A program made the translations under genes and the position numbers. Of a stretch of DNA of 64,000 nucleotides, positions 12,601 through 24,528 are shown piece by piece. Origin of the DNA: Enoplolaimus lenunculus (Eukaryota > Nematoda > Enoplea > Enoplida > Thoracostomopsidae). The number at the start of each line of letters is the position of its first letter. The stretch's first letter is position 1. The notes under the pieces were generated by a model. It did no database searches. It saw only the letters and a list, made by a program, of their open reading frames with translations, and was not told the DNA's origin. The stretch spans positions 1-64,000 of the forward strand of contig JASANG010001181.1 in the NCBI GenBank assembly GCA_030248215.1, given 5' to 3'.

Positions 12601-13386
12601 TATTACCTGGATGTTGCATCAGACTCTCAGGTTTGGGCTTAGGTTTTCAGATATGGACTTCTGCGTAAATATATTTCAGGTTTAAGCTAAGGCTAGTTAT
12701 AAGTATTAGAATTGGAATCAGCGTTCGATCGGTCTTAAGGCTTAGGCTTGACTTTAGGTTTATTTCGGCTTAGACATGTACTCATTCTTAAGCTGAGATT
12801 GTCAGATTTGGTTTGTGACAGGGTTTATGTCCTTGAAACTTTGTCAAATTTATTGTTTTAAGTTTATGCCTAAGCTTAAATGTACTTTAAAGCTGAGCAT
12901 AACCTTAAAAGTAAGCCTAAGCCTAGAGCCTAAGCTTAACCTTAAATTCAAGTCTAAGCTAAGCCTCAAACCAATGCCTGGGCCTAGAGCCTAAGCTTAT
13001 ACCTAAATATGAAACGATAAGGGGGATCCCGACTAGAAAAAGCGAGCGAACGAAACTAGCGAGAAGCTAAAACACAATTTTGTAAATACTAAATACCAAT
13101 ACAAAACTATGATTTGATCAATATTGGGGAGCCTAAGTTTGAGTATGCTGGACCGATCTTTCGTTCGCCAGTGCCTAAATATAGAAGATTGGCTAAGAAT
13201 AATAGATCTAAAAATTGCTCGTTTAATTATATCTATGTCCATTTCTCCGTAACAAGGGTTTTAACCTAAACCGTAGGGCCCAAAGGGATATGAAATACAA
13301 TGCAAGACAATTAAAATATACCGTTCTTGTTTTTAAACTGCTTCACGGCGATCCGCTTTCTCTTGTTCGACGAGTCGAATTGCTAA
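9623..13386. other. Non-coding stretch with degenerate repeats
   Basis: No gene seen. About 9930-10130 and 10360-10420 resemble a long-inverted-repeat family also present at 16096-16497, 33149-33460, 38484-38817 and 47487-47640. Part of a hAT-like MITE end (TTAGTCTAAAGGTTAAGCCC, then GTCCCGCGGAAC) lies at 12130-12180. A two-sided block of degenerate telomere hexamers occupies about 12630-13010. A dispersed repeat with GCGAGCGAA...GCGAGAAGC lies at about 13035-13100. Confidence 0.55.
12630..13010. repeat. Head-to-head degenerate TTAGGC / GCCTAA block
   Basis: From about 12630 to 12810 the + strand carries GGCTTAG-type hexamers (TTGGGCTTAGG, TAAGGCTTAGGCTTGAC, GGCTTAGAC). From about 12855 to 13010 it carries the complement (ATGCCTAAGC, AAGCCTAAGCC, GAGCCTAAGC, TGCCTGGGCCTAGAGCCTAAG). 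The two halves face each other. The hexamers are heavily mutated. It could be a decayed foldback element or the trace of joined telomere-like repeats. Confidence 0.5.
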
Positions 13387-15051
13387 TACTGTAGCGACTC
13401 GAATAAGAGGGTGTGGGTTAATAAGAGGGGGTCCCCGTTTTGAGTCCCCATCAATAGGAGTCCGTATCCCTAATAAGAGTTCGTAAGCGGATAAAGCCCC
13501 TATATCCTAATTAGAGTCCATGTAGGTCAGTTATTTCTAATTGTAGTGCATAAATGACTCCAGGACGAAATAAAATTGAGTTCGAATCTTGAAAGCGTAC
13601 TTAAATTTTGAAAGCACATTCCTAAGTATAACCTTGCATGATCGCTCAAGCTATTGACGCAAGACAAATAAACGTTTAATTCAACGGATAGTTGCAGTAT
13701 ACCGGGTATAGTAATGAAGAACGGCGGAGCGTGGGTTAAAAATAAATAACAGTCCGTAATCGAATAACAAGGAGGGGTACTGTAGGTGGCTCTGCCACAC
13801 TTAAACCTTTTTCAAACTGAAAACTAAAACATAAAATAAAACCCTAAATCAAAACCACACCTTAAGGGAGTCCCTGGCTCCACCTAGTCTCTCTTAGAAC
13901 TTAAGTTAGGCTTAGGCGTTGCTACAAGGCGTAGAAATGGTTAAATCTATGCTATGGCGGCTGTGTCCGCAATGTAAACTTATCTGGGCCCTGCGTGGCC
14001 ATTGAATAATATTTTATATTGTTTTGGCTGTAATTGCTGGAAAGGACATAGCTAGGCTATGTCAGCACCAACATGGTGCTTAGTGATTGGTTGCGGATAA
14101 CCATATTGTTGTTGTTGTTGTGTTGTGTTGTGGCAAGGAAGTGATACCGGGTGTGTGGCTCTGGACCTCAACCGCATAGCGGACACCCAATTGTGGGTGT
14201 CGGCGAAATGCAAATGAGGTCGAGATGCAAACAGGGGTAGCCAGGACCGGAATCATTATCAGTTTTGAGCTAGTACAAGTTGGTGGTTGCAAATTTCACG
14301 GAGTCTGCGTATTTCTTATTCTTTTTATTGGTGCAAAGCGTACGTGTTTGAACTTTGAACGGAGCCTGGGTAAGTAGGGACTTAATTGAATTAATTTAAG
14401 ATTGTCACGGTGGCATAAGTATGTGAAGGACACTCGGGTATTACGGATACGGCTGTATTGCACAAGGCGCAGGTTTACCCAGTATAGAATACTGGTGTCA
14501 TGTGTTAAAGGAAACTTGGGAATTATCGGAGAACCTGGGAAAAGTAGTCTAATGAATCTAACGGGGTTAGATTTATTATTCTACAACGGCTTGGCCAAAT
14601 CTAACGGGGTTAGATTGGTCGGAAATTTGGTGTAACTCTAACGGGGTTAGAGTGCACGGTTCAACAGGGTGTAATTCTAACGGGGTTAGAATTGCACGGA
14701 TTCTGGAAAACGGCAAAAATATTAGTAACGGTAAAGCCAGTGGCTGGATTAAATCAGATTCAGGCGTCGGCTTTAAGGATTCCGGCTCGGGTTGCCAGTT
14801 AAATTGCATAACCTGTAATTTGCTGGTATTAAATATTGAATATTGGTGTTATACAGGCTTTGGGGTTGGGGTTATAGTAAACATTTACCGGCCGCGTTTT
14901 ACTAAATCAGAGCGATAAGCATACATCGAGAAAAGAACTATACAGGCGATACAGGATACAGGCTTGAGCTAAAATCACGAACTTCTCACAGGTACCCTCT
15001 GGAGACGCCAACTAAATATCAGCCCCCCCTCTCATTCGGGTCACTACAGTA
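13387..15051. mobile_element. 1.67-kb element with terminal inverted repeats
   Basis: The left end reads TACTGTAGCGACTCGAAT and the right end, inverted, TACTGTAGTGACCCGAAT; pairing continues into G-rich sequence. A terminal TA on both sides could be the target duplication. Sequence near the left end (AATTAGAGTCC, CCCTAATAAGAG, GGGGACTC inverted) and the right end both recur, much shortened, in the leader of the Penelope-like element at 3950-4140. A middle part (about 13800-14020) matches 1530-1800 in inverse. There is no convincing open frame, so it is non-autonomous. It contains four palindromes at 14555-14692. Confidence 0.7.
14555..14692. repeat. Four spaced palindromes with compensatory changes
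   Basis: Four perfect 8-bp-stem hairpins with a GGG loop at 14555-14573, 14598-14616, 14635-14653 and 14674-14692, starting 37-43 bp apart. Stems are AATCTAAC, AATCTAAC, ACTCTAAC and ATTCTAAC; in each case the other arm changes to match (GTTAGATT, GTTAGATT, GTTAGAGT, GTTAGAAT). In copies 3 and 4 pairing extends outward through GTGTA/GCAC. Function unknown. Confidence 0.9.
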
Positions 15052-17111
15052 AGCACACAAGATGACCAAACGCTATCAGTGTATAAGCACGGGCGTTATT
15101 GCGTCAAATTTGAGAACAATTTTTGCATTTTGGAGCTCTGCTTGTAAATTCTACTAAAACCTGGCGTTTGGCGCGTCCGTATGACATTTTTAGTCATTGT
15201 TGACCCGGCCGAAGGCTGGTACTTCGACGCTAGTTTTAATTCAAAACAAGCGTTTTGTTCCGGTTGTGAAAGCTAGAATTTAGGCTTTGGAGTTTAACTA
15301 CTTTACTTTAAACCTTGATCCGGGGTCAGATCCGTCTGGGTCATACATACATTTTGTGAAATTTTGCACGGAGAAATACCAAAAAGGTTTATATATTCGA
15401 AGAATCCGTAGAATCAGCCTTTAGGTCTAGACGTAGTTTCCGAAACTCACATTTTGGCTTAAACTTTGAATTCATATTTTAATCAACTACGATTATAGAA
15501 TATAATTATATGTTAGCAGAGAGAAGTCTGCTCATCCACAAACCTTACAAAGTTACTCTGTCAGCCATCGAATAAAAAATTTTGGCTGACGTCTTGAATG
15601 TACAACAAACGAAAGGCGCTACGACAAAATGATAATCTTGATAGAAATTAGGCCTTTGTTGTCCAAGGACACGGTTTTCGGCTATATGTTGGGCAATTCA
15701 GGTTCGCCCTTTACAGGTTTGTAGTTGGTATCAGTACAATTTGTAGTGGCTCATTAAATTTGCCCAAATTCAGAGAGGCGTGTCATTGCTTTAACCTGGC
15801 TCTCCAAACCTTGCCTAAATACCTTCGTGTGCGTAATTTTATTACCATTAAGCATACAGGTTATTACTTTCTACCAAAGGAATGGCCAATTTGAGGCGCG
15901 TTACACTAGCATAACCATGTTGATAAGCCTAATCCTAAGTATCAGAGCAATAAGTTAACCGTATGCAAAAAATAGTCTAAAACTAAAGCTTACTCAACTA
16001 TAGTCCGCCAAACGCCCTTTAAAGTAACACCGTCCAGATGCCTGATAACATTTGTCCATAAATAAAATAAACTGGGAAACTATCAAAATATGTGGGCGGA
16101 TGTACGGAATCTGGACCCCTAGGATTTTAACAAAAAGTGGTCCATCATATAGATCTCAACGAGCTGAATTCAACAGTACCATTTTTGTGGCTGCATGACC
16201 AACTGTTCAGAAGTTATGACCCTCGAAATTATAGTGCAAACACGCACAGATTGAAACAGGAACTATTCTATCAGTCACATGTTCTTAAAATATTTGCTTT
16301 ACCAGGTTTATTCTTTACACAAATTTGAATGTTGTTTGTACTGGTTTGTATGGTAAAAAGTTAAAATTTAGGGCCATATAACTATAGAACCGGGGACCCT
16401 GCAGCGCTAAGAATGACACCATTGAACTCAGCACGTCGAAATCTATAAAATGAGCTATTTTTATTAAATTGCTAGGGGGTCCAGACAACGTGCATCCGGT
16501 AATATATGCTGGGCTTGTTTTAAAAATCATTTCTGTTACATGTTCCGTCAACGGTTAGAGTATTTTGTTACTGCTTAAAAAACTGAACTGCTTTTAAGGC
16601 AAGTTTAATGTGAATCCAGTCCCCCGGTTTATAAAAAATATTTTTTCGATTTAATTTATAAATTGTTCATCGTAAACGGTTTGGGAAATCAGCAATACAG
16701 CGTGCCTATATATGTCGTAGCCCAAGCCGTAAATCAGCCCAATTCCGAATTGGGCAATCCAGCGCGGAATTACGCCTTGGGTTAGCCTACGGCGTAATTC
16801 TTTTTATGCAACAAGTGTACGCCTCGGCATCGGCAGATACCTTTAATGCCATACTCAAATACGATTTGTTTGGACGAATACTCAATTCTGATAGGCTAAG
16901 CAATCGTTAAGCACCTGTTGACAGCCAAGCAGTTGGTTTTACTAAGCTAATTTGCCGCTATCAAGTAACCAATCAGAAAACGTATAGCTGTATCAAATCT
17001 TATTCCGCCTTAGGCTAGCCCAAGTCGTAATTCCGTTTGGCGTGTGTTTGGACTATCTTAAAATTACAATTTCAAAAACAAATCGATCACGATTTATTGG
17101 TGAAAGCGACT
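15052..17111. other. Upstream region of the channel gene
   Basis: No gene before the channel exon. It holds partial GCCTAA-type repeat (about 15925-16010), a long-inverted-repeat element at about 16096-16497, and sequence at 16714-17030 related to the MITE at 59482-59751 (GTCGTAGCCCAAGCCGTAA plus inverted pieces such as ACGCCTTGGGTTAGCC and GCTAGCCCAAGTCGTAAT). This MITE-like sequence ends within about 80 bp of the first channel codon, so it may form the promoter or 5' leader. Confidence 0.55.
16096..16497. mobile_element. Long-inverted-repeat element, about 400 bp
   Basis: The left arm (GGAATCTGGACCCC, TATAGATCTCAACGAGCTGAA, GCTGCATGACCAAC, AGTTATGACC) is matched in inverse by the right arm (CATATAACTATAGAACCGG, CAGCGCTAAGAATGACACC, GCACGTCGAAATCTATAAAA, GGGGTCCAGA). 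Relatives lie at about 9930-10130, 33149-33460, 38484-38817 and 47487-47640. It has no coding capacity and is probably a non-autonomous DNA transposon family. Confidence 0.7.
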
Positions 17112-20100
17112 ATGACGACTCAATTGCCTAGCACTCAGTTACAAGAAGCTGAACCTCTGGTCACCATATCGAAATCTGGAAACACAAATACTTCCGCTGT
17201 AGGAGAATTTCAACTATCTCCACGATACAACGATATTTTAAACTCAATCCAAAACTCGAATCAGTGTCCAAGAGCTCGGAATTCGACCGGGTCAGATTTA
17301 AATGAAGGGGTTACGTTATCCTCGGGTATTCATGCTCCAGGGTCTCATCCCTTACCGTCGCTCGGCTTAAATACAACTAGCGGCGAGTCGCCGGCTACCT
17401 CCAAGCGCCGAGTTAGGAAGTTCGAACAAATCTCCGACGCTCATCGACCTTCCATCACTGCCCACAAGTTGAACGTTAAATCCAACAATTCTAATTTTAA
17501 TCAATTAAACTGCAGTGAGCACTGTAAATGCTGCATTTACAAGGAAAACTCGAGTTGTACTACAATTTTCTCAGCAACACCGAAACCAACAACAACTACT
17601 ACACAGGCAACCGAGCGCATTGCCCAACTCGCAACAGCGTTGCACCATTTTAATGCACGCGTGTGCGCAATTGAGTCGCGTTTGCAGACTGCAATCAGCA
17701 TGCAGTGCAATAATTGGAATTGCAAATTGCAACCTGCGCGCAGCGATCGCAGTTATAGTTGCACGAACGCGGGTACTCTCGCGAGCGATATTGCCAGTAA
17801 TCCTATTGCTAAAATCGCACCGGTAGAGCGATGTTTGGCAGATATTAATATGAACAGGACAAAATTTACCGTTAAACGTTCCGCTTCAGAAATATTGAGC
17901 AAATATGGTGAGTGAAAACAGAAAACAATGAATTACATAGTCGTACTCTCTAAAAGCTTAAACTAACTTGAGTTAAGCTCAACCTAATCTAGTAGTATTA
18001 CACAACCTTTCTAAAATAACTGAACTAACGGGTAGGATTACGCTTAATTAAAATCTTACGTATTTTTAGTTTAAGCTAAACTTAGTGAACTCTTTGATAC
18101 ACATAATTTTTGGGCAGCACTTTTTGCTTAATCTAAAAATAAGTTCACTTAAACTCGTGTTAAACTTAAAAAAATGCTAGTTTAAGTAAAACTTAAAATT
18201 CTAGTTTAGTTAGTCCGTCCAACCAGTTGAGTTTTACTTAAACTAATATGCAAGTTTAGTTAAGCTGCAATTTAAGTTTAAGTTTTTAGAGAGTAGCTAG
18301 CGTTCCCATCTCCATAGAGGTCTGAATAATTTAAACAAGAGCGAAGCGATCTTTTCGCATTGTTTATAGGTGTTCTTCATACGTTTTGTGTCTATCTTTC
18401 TTGTGTAAAAAGTAGTTGGCCAACCACTAAAGGCCGTTAAAATAACATTCTTTTCAGTGCTAACTCTTTTCACCATACCTTGCAATCAGCATAATATTTA
18501 ATCCCTTGACCCCAGTTAACACTAGGGTGTAACCGGATATCCGCTTCGAGTAAAAATTGGTATCCGTTTCGTCATCGAATCAACAAAAATTCTGTTATCT
18601 TTACACTCAAAATTAGTTATAAATCAGATAAATATCTCGCAATTTTTCATTACAGATATGTTGCAATTGTTCCTAGTGAAATAAAAATTACGAAATTTAT
18701 ATAAAATTTCAATAATTTCGATGCGTCCACCATTTTTTTAAATTTTAGAAATTCCCGTGCATATTTGCATGCCTCAATTTTATTAGCAGAAAAATAAAAC
18801 ACGTTTTGATACTTCTATACTTCGACGTTTTCTGTTTCTGGTATTTTGATCACTATCCGTTTACGTTATTTTTGCTGTCTGTTCACACCCTGCGGTTAAC
18901 ACATAAATATTTTCTATTTCGTACGAGATCTAAATTTCACACTATGAATCGAAGACGGACACTCTCAGAGGAAAGTGATTAATGCAGGTTATATCATAAA
19001 CACTGCAAAATATACATTTTTTCACGAACTTAGTCTACTCTTTTAGTTGCTCGTCATAAACTCCATTCACTAAAGGCGTTCATTATCCAATGATGTATAT
19101 TTCAGTGTCGCCTACAGCACAACAACTACCAATCAGCGGCGACATAGTATACGACAAACGGCAATCGTCCAATCAATCTTCGTCATCATGGCGCAACTCC
19201 GATCGCAGCTCCACCAATCGAGTGTCGAGGATTCGACTTCTAAAGAAATTTGAACTAAGTGGACTTCACGGGATTCCAATTTTGAACAATTCTCGAACAC
19301 GTGGGCGCCAGTTTGTCTGGAGTGCGCTACTGGTGTCTTTGTTCTTCCTGGCTATCGTTCACACGTAATAGCTATAAAACTCCATTCTTTAACTCGTTTA
19401 ATCGTTTGCTGCATGAATATTTTATAGTTCATCTGACATCTAATTTCACCCTTTCGCTGCGATTTGTATGCAGGTTGCACGTATACAGTTAGCATTTACT
19501 TGCTCACAGTTAAGTGCACGCTATGTGGTCAAAAATTCTAGGCGCGTTGCAGTACGTTTGTTACAATATTATAGCGATATCCTTCAACCATTTCTGTGCC
19601 GAATTTATATCGTAAGGATTTCTAACAAGGAAACAACGTCAGATAAATCTTCTAATCCGAAAAAGCGAACTCTAGTTATACGCATAGAATTATCTTGTTG
19701 GTTCAAAGATTGAAAAAACAGCTAGGAACTGGTTATAACTGGTACACACATTTGAGAATACGCACACCATTTTAAATTGTGCTCTGATTTCCGCAGAAAC
19801 GGTGAAAACTTCTGCGGCCAACACACCAATAGCGAACCCACTTGTTTGCTTTGTTACCCAGTACGCGCATGTAATTGTGGTCTTTGGCCTGTTGACATTT
19901 GCTAATTTCAGCGCTGCAACCATTTATCGCGCTTCGAAAACGCCCACGCAATTCAGGGTTTCTTACCGCTCGACAGTCAAGCTTCCGTTCCCAGAAATGA
20001 CCATTTGCAGTCATTACGGTGTGTTCATGAACATATCACGTTTGGTAGACAATTTTAACCTTCGCCGCAAATCATTACTAGCGACTCAACAAACCGGAGA

Positions 20101-21914
20101 TATCTTCACTTCAAAACCGGAGGCGTCTACTATCATTGACTTCTATCCATCAGGAGTACCTTTTCCTAAACCAGAACCGATTAAAACTGCCGCCGACGGT
20201 CTCTCTTTTGATGACGATCCTACGACAACTCCTGAAATGTTTTCAACCGGAAGGCCTTTTGCTTCGCTTGAAAGACGGTCTCATTCAACACCATCCACAC
20301 GAGACGTCAACGAACAGCAGGGGCCAAAACAGGAGGTCCCGGAAGGAGAGTTCGACATCGAAGAATGGTTGAGTCTCGCAGGAGTAATCCCAGACATTGG
20401 ATACATCCGGGTCGATACAATGCAGGCGATTAATTTGTCAGTTGCCGATCTCGATTTTGCCGCTGGATTTCGTCGAGTCTATCGACGATTCAATGGCGAT
20501 CTAGTTGCAGCTGTCAACCGCGCAATAGACACACATCGCCTGCCGTGTCACCATGTGTTCGGCAACTGTTTTGTTGATGAACGCCAGCTGGATTGTTGTT
20601 CGATATTTTCGCCCATTTTCAACGCATTTTACGGGCCATGTTTCGCTACTGATGCCGCTGGTCAAAACGCGATAACCGGAATGATAACGAACGATGGTAT
20701 TATGAGACAAACAAAACATATGATGTGGTTCGAGCTTGACCGCTGGGCAGATCCAGAACCGCCGCAGAAGACGAAGATTTTTGGTGGACAAAAACTCAGT
20801 GGACTTTCGTTTCAAATTGGCCGAGAGCAGTGGACAAACAATCCGAACGGCATACTGCCGCATTCTCGATATCAGGTAGGTAGGGTGTAAATCGCATCTA
20901 GTATTTATTTTTGGACAAATATCGGTTTGCGCTTCCGTTACAAAAATATCGGAAATTATGTTATTTTTATACTTCGGAAATTCCGTTATTGTAATAGTTA
21001 AGTTGTACATCTTTAAGGTCATGCAGTTGCGTTGCAATTGTTCGATTTTGAATTAAAACCACAAAATTAGCCGAAGAAAATTAAAATATATTTTAAACCT
21101 TCATACTTAAATCTTTGTTATCGCTTTTTGTTATATTTACTATTCGTTTACACTTTTTCAGGTGGGACTTGACGTTCGAAAAGTGGTCGATATGAAGTTG
21201 GACGAGCGAAAATGCATAGGCGCTGGTGATATCCGGCTCCGGCTGTTCAACAACTATACGACATACCGGTGTTTGCCCGATCAATTGCTTGTTCGATACT
21301 TGAAAACAACACTTCCGTGCGTTTGGCCCCTATTCAAATTGCTGAACCCTCAATTTGAGCCTGAATTCCCAGAGCCGCAGAATGTATGTGATTATCCGAC
21401 TAATTATACGTTTGCCGATGTTGATCGATATTCAACAACGTCTATCAGTGAATCAGATTCAAGCAACGGCGGCAACAGCCAATCAGATTCGGGGAACGGT
21501 GGGAACCGCGAATTAAAATTTAGCAACAGTGGAAACAGCCAATCAAAATCGAGCAGTAGTTTCAGACGATTCGATGCCAACGATGCGACGATTCAATCAA
21601 TGCTGAGAGCGAAATGTTTGCCAGAATGTGAACGATGGGAATTTTCGACGAAACACTGGGAAAAAACGTTCGATTATGTTGGCGATAAAATTATTTTGTT
21701 CATATTTTTCACAAGTCCGTCGTATACGATATTTGAAGAAGTGCAAACGTTGACATGGGTTGATTATTTGAGCATGGTTGGAGGCTTGTGGGGTCTTTGG
21801 CTGGGGTCGAGTATTATAACTATAATTAATGTGATCGAAACCTCAGCGTTGTCGCTATTTGCAGTTGTTAAGCAGAAAATTGCAAAGCGATGCGTACAGC
21901 GTGCGACAAATTGA
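17112..21914 (+). CDS. DEG/ENaC (degenerin/amiloride-sensitive) cation channel
   Basis: Exons 17112-17907, 19106-19364, 19912-20875 and 21162-21914 join in phase (1, 2 and 0) to about 923 residues. Landmarks of the family: the pre-membrane gating motif LHGIPIL, first membrane segment WSALLVSLFFLAIVHTAATIY (completed across an intron), FPEMTIC just after it, a Cys-rich extracellular region (CHHVFGNC, DCCSIF, YGPC, then KC...RC...C...C in the last exon), and a second membrane segment with GGLWGLWLGSS, where G-x-S is the selectivity filter. Such proteins form trimeric Na+-permeable channels in the plasma membrane, often mechano- or ligand-gated. Odd points: a Thr/Ser-rich N-terminal extension of about 265 residues in the first exon, and an SSNGGNSQS-type repeat in the extracellular part. 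Exon 2 has no Met, so it needs an upstream coding exon, or an ATG at 19090 if unspliced. The start was chosen as the first ATG in the frame; the ligand is unknown. Confidence 0.88.
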
Positions 21915-22253
21915 TGCAATCACGGATTACATGATAATTTTGAGACAGCGTTGAGCTTTCTACGTCCTAATCTGTAAATTCCTAAGACCCAACGTTTGTG
22001 CTGACTCCCGGTAGCTAGTTTAGTGCTCCGCAACCTCTTGCTACGTTACTCGAATGACAACTATCGGAGTCGACTCCGTTCGAACTTGTTATGATTAGCA
22101 AAAATATAAAGTCTGGTAATAGCAAAAATGATTGTATTTTTGAACAGTGAATACTGTTTATTTTGAATATTATGCATTGTAATCAGAAATGTGTTGTAAC
22201 TAAACTCAGGTTCCGGTATGGCAATATGATTGTTTACTAATTGTACGATGCTG

Positions 22254-22259
22254 AATAAA
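22254..22259 (+). terminator. Poly(A) signal of the channel gene
   Basis: AATAAA lies 340 bp after the channel stop codon, in AT-rich sequence, with no other gene between. It is the first canonical hexamer I noticed downstream. Confidence 0.5.
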
Positions 22260-24528
22260 ACGGATAATTTTGCTGAATTTCGATAAAATTGTATTGAGCG
22301 ATTTAAAATTCAATCAGTAGCAGCCGCATGTTTGCAACTTTGGCAATAAGTCTTGCAAGAAAGCCGTTTGATGGCCTTACTTTCCGATTCCGGTCCCGTT
22401 TCCGGTGTTTATTAATTCTGGTCGTACTATCTTCTGGAACCATTATATTTGGTTTGGTGTGAAGTGAAAAATTTCTCAGAAGCATGTCAAGGTTTTGCCT
22501 AAGCCGTTTATAAGCATATCGACAATATATTTTACGAAGTATAAAACGGTGCTCATATTTTTTGTTGCATTATTGCTGTATTTATTGCGGCACGACTACT
22601 GTTTGGAACAGCGATTTCACTTCCAACTTTGTCACTGCTTCAGCTCACGAATATAACACACTACTGTATGAAAAATTGTGAAGCTCTATGCTTTCCAAGC
22701 AGTACATTTTTGTGATTTATAAAACATAAATTTAAATGAGTATGACGCAGGTTCCGGCAAAATATATCTTAAACACGTTTGAGGAAAAGGTGTTGTTGTA
22801 ACCTGATGCGTAGACAGACATCCGGTTGTAGAATGCGAATTTCAATAACTGTAAACAACGACATTGTTACCACTTATGGCAGAGGTGGAACAAAAAGTTT
22901 CTAATGAGGCTGTGTTTATAAAATTAAAGTAGATGCAGTATCTCAAGTGGACCCAAAACTTTTGATAAGGAACAATTTCGCAGAAACAATGGAAATCACT
23001 TCACAATATGACTCAATTTTATTGGTGGTTAGGTGAGTTTCAGCGATTATACAGATTTTACAGATGTAGAGTTTGGTGAAAACCTCGCGAGCGAAGCCAG
23101 CGGCGAAAATTTTTTCGGAAGGATCATACAAGTCAAGGGGTTTCAATGACTTATACGCAAGGTTAAAAATTTTCTATTTGGGCCAAAATAATTTCAGGGG
23201 CGGCGGCCTGAGGTCCGTTTGCCAACTCTGGCTACGGGCCCGGCTGTAAATCCTCACGATACGCAATTTCAGCATCGTTGTAGATCTTCCAAGTTTTAAT
23301 CAAAAAACTGACACAAACTATAACGTAATAGAAATAATAAGTGCTGAGTACATTTTTAAGACGCTCGTGTTAAAAATACAGGCAGGAATCATTTTGGTTT
23401 TTTACACAATTTCTCTTGATTCTAAATCATATCTTGTCTACAAATCGGTAATTTTCTTTGACAAATTCGTTGTTGTTCATCTTGATGTGTTGAAACTCTT
23501 AAAATAGCATAAAAACGCATCATGTATATACTTTAGCCATTCTCTATATTTTCCTATAATTTTCACATTTTTCTATCGAGAACGCCCATTAATCTTGTGT
23601 GCGCAATATTCTCTTCAGTTTTCTTGTTTTTGAGAGCGCAAACTAGCAGTATTAGTGACATTTTTGAACCGTAAATTAACATTTGACGCATCTTTTAAGT
23701 TGCAGTTAAATGGTATATTTGACAATTCTAATTCATCTTAAAATAAAGCTTTATGCACTAAATACGTGGATGGAATCCTTTAGCAGTACGGATCTCAATT
23801 TTTTCGTGGAATTTTTGAGGTTGGTCACGCTTCCCTAGTTGACTCTAACACTAATTTCAGAATTCTGTTTTAGGCCCTTAAAATTTGACAGTTTGGGTAT
23901 CTGGAAAGGTCGAATTGTTTGCCACATGAATACGATTTGGAAAAATTGCGAGCGATGCGAACGAAAAGCTAGACGCTATTGTCTTTTACTCTAAATACAG
24001 AACTTCAGTTTGAAGTCTGTGGGGAAATTATTGTATAATATGAAATATTTCTAGGCACTAGGAGTTGAAACAGAGTGACCGAAGGCTCAAAGCCAGAACA
24101 TAAGCAAAACTTTGAAGAATTCGCGAGCGAAGCGGTAGAGAAGCTATACATAGTTAATCCTTCTTCAACAGTCTAAACATTTCTATATTGATGTAGCGTG
24201 GGGTCTAATCCGCCATACCGAAACCCCCCTTGTCTAGGGTTTACGCAGTGAAGCTTTGCACAATTTTTATTACTATCTTTAGTTTTGAATTGGTTAGGTT
24301 TGGGGATTTATTTATCTTTGATGTCTACCTTTGAACCGCCCGCAGGGAAAATTTTTCGAAAATTGATCAGGGAATAACATCACGAGCGAAGCGAGCGAGA
24401 AACCATACGTAATTTTTGTATAATTGGGGGGCGCCCCCTCTCCCGGCCCCCCCTCTCGGTACGCCCCTGCGTTTTTGAAAGCGTATAAGGTATAGATCAC
24501 TGATCAGTCTAATTGAAATTGTAGACTA

